A stretch of 64,000 nucleotides of DNA from Bog-532 sp963830385. GTDB lineage: Bacteria; Actinomycetota; Actinomycetes; Streptosporangiales; Streptosporangiaceae. The notes under the pieces are model-generated. The model was not told the origin of the DNA. It ran no database searches and saw only the letters and a list, made by a program, of their open reading frames with translations. Position numbers and translations under genes: made by a program. Location: contig CAWHMD010000009.1 in the NCBI GenBank assembly GCA_963830385.1, positions 248,001-312,000 of the forward strand. The letters are read 5' to 3'. How positions within the stretch are numbered: position 1 is the stretch's first letter; every line of letters starts with the position of its first letter. This document shows positions 57,501-64,000 of the stretch, piece after piece.

Positions 57501-58892
57501 TCAGCACTCGACGATGTTGACGGCCAGCCCGCCGCGGGCGGTCTCCTTGTACTTGTCCTTCATGTCGCGCCCGGTGTCGCGCATGGTCTTGATCGCCTTG
57601 TCCAGGCTCACCCGGTGACTGCCGGTCCCGTGCCGCGCCAGCCGGGCCGCGTTGATCGCCTTGACCGCCCCGATCGCGTTCCGCTCGATGCACGGAATCT
57701 GTACCAGCCCCCCAACCGGATCGCAGGTCAGGCCCAGATTGTGCTCGATCCCGACCTCGGCCGCGTTCTCCACCTGCTCCGGAGTCCCGCCGAGCACCGC
57801 GCACAGCCCGGCCGCCGCCATCGCGCAGGCCGACCCGACCTCGCCCTGGCAGCCGATCTCGGCGCCCGAGATCGAGGCGTTCTGCTTGATGAGCATCCCG
57901 ACCGCGGCCGCGGTGAGCAGGAAGCAGACGATCCCGTCGTCGCTGGCTCCCTCGATGAAGTGCGCGTAGTAATGCAGAACGGCCGGGATGATGCCGGCCG
58001 CGCCGTTGGTCGGGGCGGTGACCACCCGCCCGCCGGAGGCGTTTTCCTCGTTGACGGCCAGCGCGTACAGGTTGACCCAGTCCATCGCCCACAGCGGATC
58101 GTCCCGCCCGTCCCCGGCCGCCGGGCCCTCCCCGGCCACCAGCCGTTCGTGCAGCGCCGGAGCGCGGCGCGGCACCTTCAGGCCACCGGGCAGCAGGCCG
58201 TCGCGGCGGCAGCCGTTGGCCACGCACTCCTGCATCACCGCCCAGGTGTTGAGCAGGGTTTCCCGGGTTTCGGCGGCCGGGCGCCAGCACTCCTCGTTGG
58301 CCGCCATGACCTCGGCGATCGATCCTCCGGTGCGCTCACAGTGCGCGAGCAGGTCGGCCGCCGACCCGAACGGGTAGGTGACCGCGGTGTCGTCCGGGAC
58401 CAGCTGCGGCGTGCCGTCCGCGTCGGCATTGACCACGAACCCGCCGCCGACGGAGTAGAAGGTCCGCTGCGCGACCATTGCCCCGGCCGCCGATTCGGCA
58501 CTGAAGATCATCCCGTTCGGATGGGCGGGCAGGCTGCGCTTCCGGTGCAGCACGACGTCACGGTCCGGCTCGAACGGCACCGGCGCGACCCCGGCCAGCA
58601 CCAGCCGCCCGTCGTCACGGATCTCCGCCAGCCGTTCACGGGTCTTGCCGGTATCGACGGTGGCCGGGTCGTGTCCCTCCAGCCCGAGCATGACCGCGCC
58701 CGGCGTGCCGTGCCCGCGCCCGGTCAGGCCCAGTGACCCGAACATCTCGGCCCGCAGCCGCCGAACGTCCCCGATCGCCCCGCCGTCCCGCAGCCCGAGC
58801 GCGAACGTCCGCGCCGCCCGCATCGGCCCCACCGTGTGCGAGCTCGACGGGCCGATGCCGATCGAGTAAAGGTCGAGTGCGCTGAGCGCCAT
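57501..58892 (-). CDS. sdaA: L-serine ammonia-lyase, iron-sulfur-dependent, single chain
   Basis: 463 residues. Converts L-serine to pyruvate and ammonia. N-terminal beta domain LDLYSIGIGPSSSHTVGPM. The C-terminal alpha domain has VVTAPTNGAAGIIPAVL, GAEIGCQGEVGSACAMAAAG and GLTCDPVGGLVQIPCIERN, which supply the 4Fe-4S cysteines. GAGGTC lies upstream of ATG 58892. The leader on this strand resembles part of a glycine riboswitch. Serine and glycine metabolism are linked, so glycine-responsive control would be sensible. Confidence 0.95.
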   Translation of the reverse strand: MALSALDLYSIGIGPSSSHTVGPMRAARTFALGLRDGGAIGDVRRLRAEMFGSLGLTGRGHGTPGAVMLGLEGHDPATVDTGKTRERLAEIRDDGRLVLAGVAPVPFEPDRDVVLHRKRSLPAHPNGMIFSAESAAGAMVAQRTFYSVGGGFVVNADADGTPQLVPDDTAVTYPFGSAADLLAHCERTGGSIAEVMAANEECWRPAAETRETLLNTWAVMQECVANGCRRDGLLPGGLKVPRRAPALHERLVAGEGPAAGDGRDDPLWAMDWVNLYALAVNEENASGGRVVTAPTNGAAGIIPAVLHYYAHFIEGASDDGIVCFLLTAAAVGMLIKQNASISGAEIGCQGEVGSACAMAAAGLCAVLGGTPEQVENAAEVGIEHNLGLTCDPVGGLVQIPCIERNAIGAVKAINAARLARHGTGSHRVSLDKAIKTMRDTGRDMKDKYKETARGGLAVNIVEC

Positions 58893-58977
58893 CGGGACCT
58901 CGCCTTCTCCCGGCCACACCAGCCCGGGTGGATGTCCGCTCTGTCATCGGCGCCCGAAATGGGACTCTCCCGCCCGG
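58893..58977 (-). promoter_or_regulatory. Glycine-riboswitch-like leader of sdaA, partial or degenerate
   Basis: On the minus strand the leader begins GCGGGAGAGTCCCATTTC and continues GGGCGCCGA. This reproduces the first P1/P2 part of the glycine aptamer (GCGGGAGAGTCC...GGGCGCCGAAGG), which precedes sdaA and gcv genes in streptomycetes. The rest of the aptamer (the GGAATCTCTCAGG-type segment) is not recognisable before the ATG only about 80 bases away, so the element may be truncated. Confidence 0.45.
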
Positions 58978-59190
58978 AATGAACGGCGCGATATGCATTT
59001 ATCCAGGCCACGCTAACGCCCGCAACTGCCCGAGTCCAACCGGGCCGGTCGGCACCTACCAGGCCGCCGGGTTCACCGGAGGCCAGATTTCGGGCGAATT
59101 TGCGCTATCGCGAGCGGCTTGCCGTATGTCACGCTGATCTGGGAACCGACGGCCGCTGTATGTCGGTGTGAGGTGCCGAGGGGAGGCGCC
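58978..59190. other. Divergent gap between sdaA and paralogue B
   Basis: It contains GCCGTATGTCACGCTG (about 59130), which resembles GGCATATGTCAGGCTG upstream of paralogue A (about 55687). A shared promoter or operator of the two HTH-TM-discoidin genes is a reasonable reading. Confidence 0.4.
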
Positions 59191-60177
59191 GTGAGCATCG
59201 GTGAGATACTGCACGACGCTCGCAGCCGTTCGGGTCTCAGCATCAGCGACGTCGCCCGGCGCACGGGGATCGTCGAAGAGACCATCTGGGCCATCGAGCT
59301 GGATGATTTCGCCAAGTGCGGTGAGGATTTCTACGCCCGCAGCTACATCAGCGTCATCGCCGCCGTCGTCCGGGTGGACGCCGCGCCGCTGATCGCCGAG
59401 TTCGACGCCGCCCACGCACCGGCCGGCGGCGGGAACCGATCCGAACTGCTCACGTTGCCCGCGCCGAATCCGCCCGATCGCCCCCGGCCACCCACCCGGT
59501 CCGCGCGCTACAAGTGGCGGCACCGCCGGCGGGTTACCCTGAGCACGGCGCTGTGCCTGATCGTCCTGGCCATCTTCGGCGGCGAGGCCTACCACTTCGC
59601 CCGCGACGCCAAAACTTCCACCGAGACTGCCGGCCAGGCCGCGTACAACCAGGCCACCACCCACGCCCAGCCGACGACCGCCAAGCCCAGCCGGCCGAAG
59701 GCCAAGGCCAGTCCCTCCGCGGCGGCATCGCTGACGCTGCGGACCCTGAAACCGGTCAGCGCCTTCGCGTACGGCTCATCGGGCACCGAGACCGGTAATC
59801 CGCAGATCGCGGCCAGGGCCATCGACGCCAGCTCGTCGACGGCCTGGCAGAGCAAGGCGTACAACTCGCCCGACTTCGACGGCCTGGAGACCGGCACCGG
59901 TGTGCTCCTCGATTTGGGCCACCCCGTCACCGTCGTCTCCGCCGAGGTCACGATCGGCGCCCCCGGCGCCTGGGTGGAGCTGCGCGGCGGCACCTCCGAC
60001 AGCCCCGACGCCCTCCCGGTCATCGGCGGCACCAAGGACGCCGGCGCCACCACCACGATCCGCCCGCAGCAGACCCCGATCCGCTACCTGCTCATCTGGT
60101 TCACCACGCTGCCCCAGACCCCAATAGGCAACTACCAGGCCAGCATCCAGAACGTCACCATCCAGGGCCACTCCTGA
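59191..60177 (+). CDS. RodZ-like HTH - TM - discoidin-like protein (paralogue B)
   Basis: 328 residues from GTG 59191, with GGGGAGG upstream. HTH (VSIGEILHDARSRSGLSISDV, ARRTGIVEETIWAIELDDF, EDFYARSYISVIAAVV), a short basic linker, one membrane helix (LSTALCLIVLAIFGGEAYHF) and a Thr/Lys/Pro linker. The outer domain has LKPVSAFAYGSSGTETGNPQ, ARAIDASSSTAWQSKAYNS, TGVLLDLGHPVTVVSAEVTI and RYLLIWFTTLP. The order matches paralogue A throughout except that the heptad repeats are missing. The HTH here keeps a canonical ARRTGI turn, whereas A reads SYLTRI. Confidence 0.87.
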   Translation: MSIGEILHDARSRSGLSISDVARRTGIVEETIWAIELDDFAKCGEDFYARSYISVIAAVVRVDAAPLIAEFDAAHAPAGGGNRSELLTLPAPNPPDRPRPPTRSARYKWRHRRRVTLSTALCLIVLAIFGGEAYHFARDAKTSTETAGQAAYNQATTHAQPTTAKPSRPKAKASPSAAASLTLRTLKPVSAFAYGSSGTETGNPQIAARAIDASSSTAWQSKAYNSPDFDGLETGTGVLLDLGHPVTVVSAEVTIGAPGAWVELRGGTSDSPDALPVIGGTKDAGATTTIRPQQTPIRYLLIWFTTLPQTPIGNYQASIQNVTIQGHS

Positions 60178-60202
60178 CCCTCTCCAAAGGATCGGTCGGC
60201 GG

Positions 60203-60457
60203 TCAGTCAACCCAGACGAGGGCATATATGCTCACCAGCCCGGCAACCTCGTCCACGCTGAACTCGATGAACCCGAGATCGCCAAATTCCGCGATTCGCA
60301 CCCGCGGGTTGTGGTCTGATATCGCCGCGCTTAACAGCCGGTCGTACGGATCGTCACAAATCCTCGCCAGCGCACGGACGAGCAGGTCGAGTGCCTCGGC
60401 CGGTAGCCCTTTCATCTGAAGGAGAGCTTGCTCCTCCAGCCAGGGCCGGTAACTCAT
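60203..60457 (-). CDS. RelE-like small protein (putative toxin)
   Basis: 84 residues from ATG 60457: MSYRPWLEEQALLQMKGLP, ALDLLVRALARICDDPYDRLL, RIAEFGDLGFIEFSVDEVAGLVSIYALVWVD. Helix-helix-beta order with DPYDRL and a C-terminal strand pair resembles RelE/ParE proteins, but the catalytic basic residues are few. ATGA overlap with the DUF6247 gene upstream. The pair looks like a toxin-antitoxin module or a regulatory pair attached to the ATPase gene. Confidence 0.68.
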   Translation of the reverse strand: MSYRPWLEEQALLQMKGLPAEALDLLVRALARICDDPYDRLLSAAISDHNPRVRIAEFGDLGFIEFSVDEVAGLVSIYALVWVD

Positions 60458-60753
60458 GAAGTTGGGCGATGTTGCCGCAGCGCATCTTCGAGCGCCATGC
60501 CACCACCAGTGCCGTCTCGATTCCTGTCCCTTGCCTCGTAATATCCCGGCTGGCTGACGGCTATTGCGCGCTTGGCCCATAGCCGTAGGAATCGCTGCAG
60601 GTTCTTCCACCCGGCTGGGTCCTGAGCGTTGTGCACCGCTCGCTGGTACTGGGCCAGGAACGTCTCTCGCTCCTGCTCCGGCAGCACCCGGAGGATCCGC
60701 TCCGGATCCAGTGGATCCTCGCGCGGCGACGGGTCGATCGGGAGCGCGCTCAC
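60454..60753 (-). CDS. DUF6247-family protein
   Basis: 99 residues. DPERILRVLPEQERETFLAQY, AQDPAGWKNLQRFLRLWAKRAIA and QPGYYEARDRNRDG are the family's conserved segments, all helical. Members are frequently encoded just before RelE-like genes in actinobacteria, consistent with an antitoxin role (inference). Overlaps at both ends: ATGA with the ATPase stop and ATGA with the RelE-like start. Confidence 0.82.
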   Translation of the reverse strand: MSALPIDPSPREDPLDPERILRVLPEQERETFLAQYQRAVHNAQDPAGWKNLQRFLRLWAKRAIAVSQPGYYEARDRNRDGTGGGMALEDALRQHRPTS

Positions 60754-61196
60754 GGCTTCATGCTAACGCGTCCGGCCTCAGGAAACCTGCCGTCCAGACC
60801 TGGCGCGTCCAGCTCCCTGTCAGCCACCTCCCGGACCACGAACCACGTGATCCAGGGGCCGGCCCCCGGCCGCGTCCCGCACGCGGTCGACAGCGCCCTC
60901 AGCAGGTACAGCCCGTGCGGACTCTCTGTTTTCCTTAAAGGGCCATCCCACGCGCTGCCTTGATCTTCGACCTCGACGTACACCTCTCCGCGGCTGCTCC
61001 CGCTCCGGCGCAGGCGCACCACGAACTGCCCGCCCGGCTGCCCGCTGGCGCTGTGCGCGCAGGCGTTGGCCGCCAGCTCGCTGGCCAGCAGCACGGCGTC
61101 GTCGCTGGCCGGGGAGCCGTCCAGCTGCCGGGCCACCAGTTCCCGCACCCGGCTCACCTGCTCCCGCCGTCCCGGAAAAGAGCACACATAAAACAT
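60750..61196 (-). CDS. Anti-sigma-factor-type ATPase (HATPase_c, RsbW-like)
   Basis: 148 residues. GHKL ATPase of the small actinobacterial RsbW/SpoIIAB group: ASDDAVLLASELAANACAHSA (N-box), VYVEVEDQGSAWDGP (G1 box, D-x-G) and SPHGLYLLRALSTACG (G2 region). Such proteins bind sigma or anti-anti-sigma factors and phosphorylate the latter. No sigma factor lies beside it; instead it is translationally coupled to a DUF6247/RelE-like pair. ATG 61196 follows an AT-rich stretch TATATTTTAAAGGG. Confidence 0.88.
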   Translation of the reverse strand: MFYVCSFPGRREQVSRVRELVARQLDGSPASDDAVLLASELAANACAHSASGQPGGQFVVRLRRSGSSRGEVYVEVEDQGSAWDGPLRKTESPHGLYLLRALSTACGTRPGAGPWITWFVVREVADRELDAPGLDGRFPEAGRVSMKP

Positions 61197-61239
61197 GACG
61201 GTCGCTTTCTATATTTTAAAGGGTCCCATCCGACGGCTT

Positions 61240-61638
61240 TCAGCCTGCCTGCGGAGGAGTAAATTCATAACTGTCACATCGTGAATTGCCGGCCGCATGT
61301 AGAGGTCGGCGCGGCCTTGTATGTGGCGCCGCGGGAATTGTGTGTCCCCTGTATGCGGAGGCCAGAATGACCCGGGAGAACGGCATGCGGCGACACAGTT
61401 CCTGTATGGCCGCACTCAGGACCTGGAATAGTGTGCCGGCCGCGTCAACCGGGTCTGCGTGGTAGATCCAGTTGGGAGTCAGGAAGACATACGAGTCAGG
61501 GATACCGGGAAGTGAGGCCGCCCCGGTCGAGAACTCGAGCTCGTCACGGTAGCGGCGTAGGTAAAGATCGGGAAACAGGCCGCCTTCACGCGCCGATCTG
61601 AAACAGTGCCGACTCCACCAGGTTGCCCACGTGTCCAT
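61240..61638 (-). CDS. Possible fragment of an uncharacterised actinobacterial protein
   Basis: 132 residues. The first 98 look like real protein (WWSRHCFRSAREGGLFPDLYLRR, RDELEFSTGAASLPGIPDSY, PNWIYHADPVDAAGTLFQVL). The remainder (GHTIPAAPHTRPRRPLHAAG) looks like out-of-frame reading. No ribosome site precedes ATG 61638, and RH..R.AREGG.FPDL normally sits well inside a larger protein. I regard it as probably a truncated and possibly frameshifted remnant. Function unknown. Confidence 0.4.
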   Translation of the reverse strand: MDTWATWWSRHCFRSAREGGLFPDLYLRRYRDELEFSTGAASLPGIPDSYVFLTPNWIYHADPVDAAGTLFQVLSAAIQELCRRMPFSRVILASAYRGHTIPAAPHTRPRRPLHAAGNSRCDSYEFTPPQAG

Positions 61639-61666
61639 CGACTCAAAGTCGTCAACCCCCGCAGGC

Positions 61667-62812
61667 TCAGGGGGTAATGGCGTCCCTGCGGCGCCGGTAA
61701 GCGCTGGACAGCGGCTCGGGCAGGACGACGGTGCGGGGAAGCAGCGTGCCGTCGAAGTAACTCGGCTTGTGCTGACGCAGCAGATCCTCGCCGTCGGTCT
61801 CCCAGCGGAAGCCGTGCCTGCGTCTGAGGAACCGGGTGAAGACCGCGCTGGCCCGGCCCGGATCCCGGTCGGCGAGCCGCCGGATCAGTTCGGGTGGAGC
61901 GTCGGGATCCTCCAGATAGCCGGCCAGGGTCTGCCGGTAGCGGCGGCGCGAGACCAGCTTCGGATCGCTGAACAGGTCCTCCAGCAGCCGGTAGTCGGGG
62001 TAAAGACTCAGCCCCTCCTCGGCGGAAGAGAAGACAACGACGCTCTCGGCGAAGAGCAGGTCCTCCGGGAAATCGATCGGAGGAGTCGCTGGCGGCTCGC
62101 CGTCGACACCCGCGTTCCCGGCATGCTCGGCCACCCCGCGGTGAAACTCCTCCATCGTGCCCGGGGCCTCGTCGCCGGGTACCACCACGAGATCGGTACC
62201 GAATCGCTCCAGGAAGACCTGGTGGTGCTGGGCCGCGACCCGGCGGGCGTCCGCCAGCCTGTCCAGGTTGCGGAACACCGCCTCGGGATGGCGCAACGCT
62301 TGTTCGGCGGCGATCGTCAGCATCTGCTCGCGGCTGGACGCGGGGAACATGGCGGGATTGCCGGACACCATCCAGTCCTCGCCGACCCGCACGATCCGGC
62401 CGACGAAGAACATGCCCTTCTTGAACGGGCGAAGGGCCTTGCGGCCTAGGTTCGACCGGACCCGGTACGTGAGCTCGTCGAGAAGACTGACCAGGATCAG
62501 GGCGTCACCGTCCTTGCGGGTGACCTCGAAGATGCCCTCGACGACATCGAGCCAGCCCAGCAGCATGTCCCGCTCGGCCTCGGGCAGCTCGGGGTGGGCC
62601 GCGACGAACGCCTCGACCACGGTGGTCCCCGACGCGAGCCGGCGCTGCAGCACGAAGTGGTCCAGCACCATGGCGAATTCCGCCTCGTCGACCACTATTC
62701 CGCCGGGGAAAGTCTCCTCGACCGCGGCTTTGAGCTCCCGCTCGAAGCGAGGTGACAGCGCGAAGCCCACGAGCTCGCCCTTGAGGTCTCCAGCCCGCTC
62801 CATCAGGTCCAC
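61667..62812 (-). CDS. Conserved hypothetical protein
   Basis: 381 residues, soluble, mostly helical. Recognisable blocks: RELKAAVEETFPGGIVVDEAEF, MVLDHFVLQRRLASGTTVVEAFV, DALILVSLLDELTYRVRSNLG, then MFFVGRIVRVGEDWMVSG and FLRRRHGFRWETDGEDLLRQHKPSYFDGTLLPR. No membrane segments and no catalytic motif I can name. ATG start with a weak ribosome site. It lies next to another unknown membrane protein on the same strand, with a 95-base gap. Confidence 0.75.
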   Translation of the reverse strand: MDLMERAGDLKGELVGFALSPRFERELKAAVEETFPGGIVVDEAEFAMVLDHFVLQRRLASGTTVVEAFVAAHPELPEAERDMLLGWLDVVEGIFEVTRKDGDALILVSLLDELTYRVRSNLGRKALRPFKKGMFFVGRIVRVGEDWMVSGNPAMFPASSREQMLTIAAEQALRHPEAVFRNLDRLADARRVAAQHHQVFLERFGTDLVVVPGDEAPGTMEEFHRGVAEHAGNAGVDGEPPATPPIDFPEDLLFAESVVVFSSAEEGLSLYPDYRLLEDLFSDPKLVSRRRYRQTLAGYLEDPDAPPELIRRLADRDPGRASAVFTRFLRRRHGFRWETDGEDLLRQHKPSYFDGTLLPRTVVLPEPLSSAYRRRRDAITP

Positions 62813-62907
62813 GCGCTGACTCCCATCCGTGTGGTCGCCGAGAGGCTACAAGCCCGCCATCAACTCCCATTGCATCAGGTTGCTCTCCAACGGCCTGCCA
62901 AGCGAGG

Positions 62908-63675
62908 TTACGCGCCCGGTATGCGCTGGTCCGCAGGCCCGGGCGCCAGCAGTTCGGCGGCCTTCCGCTGCCGGTCGCTGCCGGGCTCGAAGTTGGCCTG
63001 CTCGATGGCCCAGCGGATCTCGGTCTGCTCCGACGAGCTCATCCTTTTCCAGTATTTCTGGGCCAGCACCATGGCCTGGAACTGCTCGTTGCGCGAGCGG
63101 CCCTCCCTGATCGCGGACAGGATGCTGTCGGAGTCGGCCAGCGAGGTGTCGCCTTGCATCAGCCCGAGGACCAGGACCCGCATGACCATCGACCCATCGG
63201 CAAACAGGCGGCGCACTTCCCGGGCGTCGAACTTCTCCTGCCTCGCCACCGAGGCCGCGTGCAGCACCAGCGTGTCCTGCAGGTGCATGCGAGCCGGGAA
63301 GTAGTCCCCCTCCAGCTCGTCGTGCACGAACGCGTACGCCTCGGCGAACCGCCCGAGCTGAGTCCGCTGCAGGATCGCCGCCGTCTCCGGGGCACCCCGA
63401 TCAGCGACCTGGGTGGTCAGCCACAAATCCACCTGAGTCGTCCCGACCGAGACGCGCTGGACCCGCTGCAGCACGAACGGGCAGACCAGCAAGATCGCCC
63501 CCACGACCAGCAGCGCAATCAGCCCGCCGTCATTGTCGGCCTGAGCAAACTTGACCGCCGCGATGACCAGCAGCGCCAGCCCCATCACCCCGATGAGGGC
63601 CCGCAGCGTCTCGGGCCAGGGTACAGAAGCCAGCCGCCGGCTCATGGATCGGCGTCTGCTCGCAGGCGAGTCCAT
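62908..63675 (-). CDS. Two-helix membrane protein, unknown
   Basis: 255 residues from ATG 63675 (alternative 63705). A basic N terminus leads to two helices (LRALIGVMGLALLVIAAVKFA and GLIALLVVGAILLVCPFVL). A cytoplasmic helical region follows (FAEAYAFVHDELEGDYFPARMHLQDTLVLHA, AREVRRLFADGSMVMRVLVLGLMQGD, RSRNEQFQAMVLAQKYWKRMS). The LADSDSILSAIREGRSRNEQF part suggests a regulatory rather than transport role. Not recognised. Confidence 0.7.
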   Translation of the reverse strand: MDSPASRRRSMSRRLASVPWPETLRALIGVMGLALLVIAAVKFAQADNDGGLIALLVVGAILLVCPFVLQRVQRVSVGTTQVDLWLTTQVADRGAPETAAILQRTQLGRFAEAYAFVHDELEGDYFPARMHLQDTLVLHAASVARQEKFDAREVRRLFADGSMVMRVLVLGLMQGDTSLADSDSILSAIREGRSRNEQFQAMVLAQKYWKRMSSSEQTEIRWAIEQANFEPGSDRQRKAAELLAPGPADQRIPGA

Positions 63676-63875
63676 GCGCCCATCCTGGCGGAATTCAGCC
63701 CACAATCACCCGGTTCTGAGCCAATGTCTCCTTACGTTTGACCAAGCCGCGAGCCGCCACCGCGTCGACCGTCAGTGGCGGCCGCTATCGTCCAGAGCCA
63801 CCGGCCGATGCCCCACAGTGGGAACAGTCAGCTGGCTACGAGGAGCCGGGTTTTGCTACATGGAGGCGGGTCTGG

Positions 63876-64000
63876 GTGAGGCTGACCGAGGGTCGAACCG
63901 AGCGGCACACGCTGATCGACCGGGCCGTGCGGGCCTGGACGGGTGAGCTGATCGATCTCGGCGGCCGCAACACCCTGCTCTACTACCGGGACCTCAAGCA
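63876..64000 (+). CDS. DUF4011-type helicase, N terminus (cut by window end)
   Basis: The first 41 codons from GTG 63876, with GGAGG upstream. The sequence VRLTEGRTERHTLIDRAVRA, then WTGELIDLGGRNTLLYYRDLK, shows the W-x2-x-L-x-D-L-x-x-R-N-x-L-L-x-(Y/F) signature of DUF4011. That domain begins large superfamily-1 helicases, often with C-terminal nuclease modules, frequently found in defence islands. Only the first residues are visible. Confidence 0.72.
   Translation, partial: MRLTEGRTERHTLIDRAVRAWTGELIDLGGRNTLLYYRDLK

Overview
This is about 64 kb of uniformly high-GC DNA from a sporulating filamentous actinomycete. The pointers are strong G/C in third codon positions, frequent GTG starts, an SsgB-type sporulation protein, an actinobacterial-type DapD, a CGNR regulator, DUF6247 and DUF2568 proteins, and a Gly-Cys-Val tRNA cluster. 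Streptosporangiales or a close relative is my best guess; this is inferred from gene content, not from a marker gene.

Layout. 0-0.5 kb: the 3' end of an IS630-type transposase. 0.7-9.1 kb: a fused heterodimer-type ABC exporter and the sbcD-sbcC repair pair. 9.5-20.9 kb: mixed genes, including a secreted 30-bp-repeat protein with a textbook terminator, a GNAT protein, a frameshifted dienelactone-hydrolase-like gene facing an XRE regulator, ilvA, an S4 RNA-binding protein, a receiver-only response regulator, an alpha/beta hydrolase divergent from a CGNR regulator across a palindrome-rich promoter, a MOSC protein and an EVE protein. 21.0-23.5 kb: tRNA-Gly/Cys/Val(GAC) on the minus strand and tRNA-Val(CAC) on the plus strand, with a GH25 lysozyme-like gene and ssgB between them. 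23.7-30.2 kb: arylsulfotransferase-like lipoprotein, beta-lactamase-fold esterase, dapD, a PadR/membrane-protein pair and a beta-propeller protein.

30.2-52.3 kb is the most interesting part: a GntR/FCD regulator and about twenty catabolic genes. These are a MalF/MalG-type ABC importer with a Tat-lipoprotein binding protein (no ATPase), an SMP-30 lactonase, a 2-hydroxyacid dehydrogenase, an FAH-family hydrolase, an SDR, E1 alpha and beta of a 2-oxoacid-dehydrogenase-type complex with a free-standing lipoyl protein, an RPE-like epimerase, two zinc alcohol dehydrogenases, two DapA-fold lyases, an Ldh_2 dehydrogenase, a ROK kinase, a Gfo/Idh/MocA oxidoreductase, a sugar isomerase/epimerase and an alpha/beta hydrolase. 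Many junctions are 4-base ATGA or GTGA overlaps, so these are true operons. A TGTCAAC-cored motif recurs in the intergenic regions, suggesting one local regulon for a sugar, polyol or sugar acid. I cannot name the substrate.

52.6-64 kb: a GH54 arabinofuranosidase with a ricin-type lectin domain under a LacI-type palindrome, a large perfect inverted repeat, an SDR, a decayed MazG-like gene, two paralogous RodZ-like HTH-TM-discoidin proteins on either side of a toxin-antitoxin pair and sdaA (whose leader resembles part of a glycine riboswitch), a small operon of an anti-sigma-type ATPase with a DUF6247/RelE-like pair, unknown proteins, and the start of a DUF4011-type helicase cut by the window edge.
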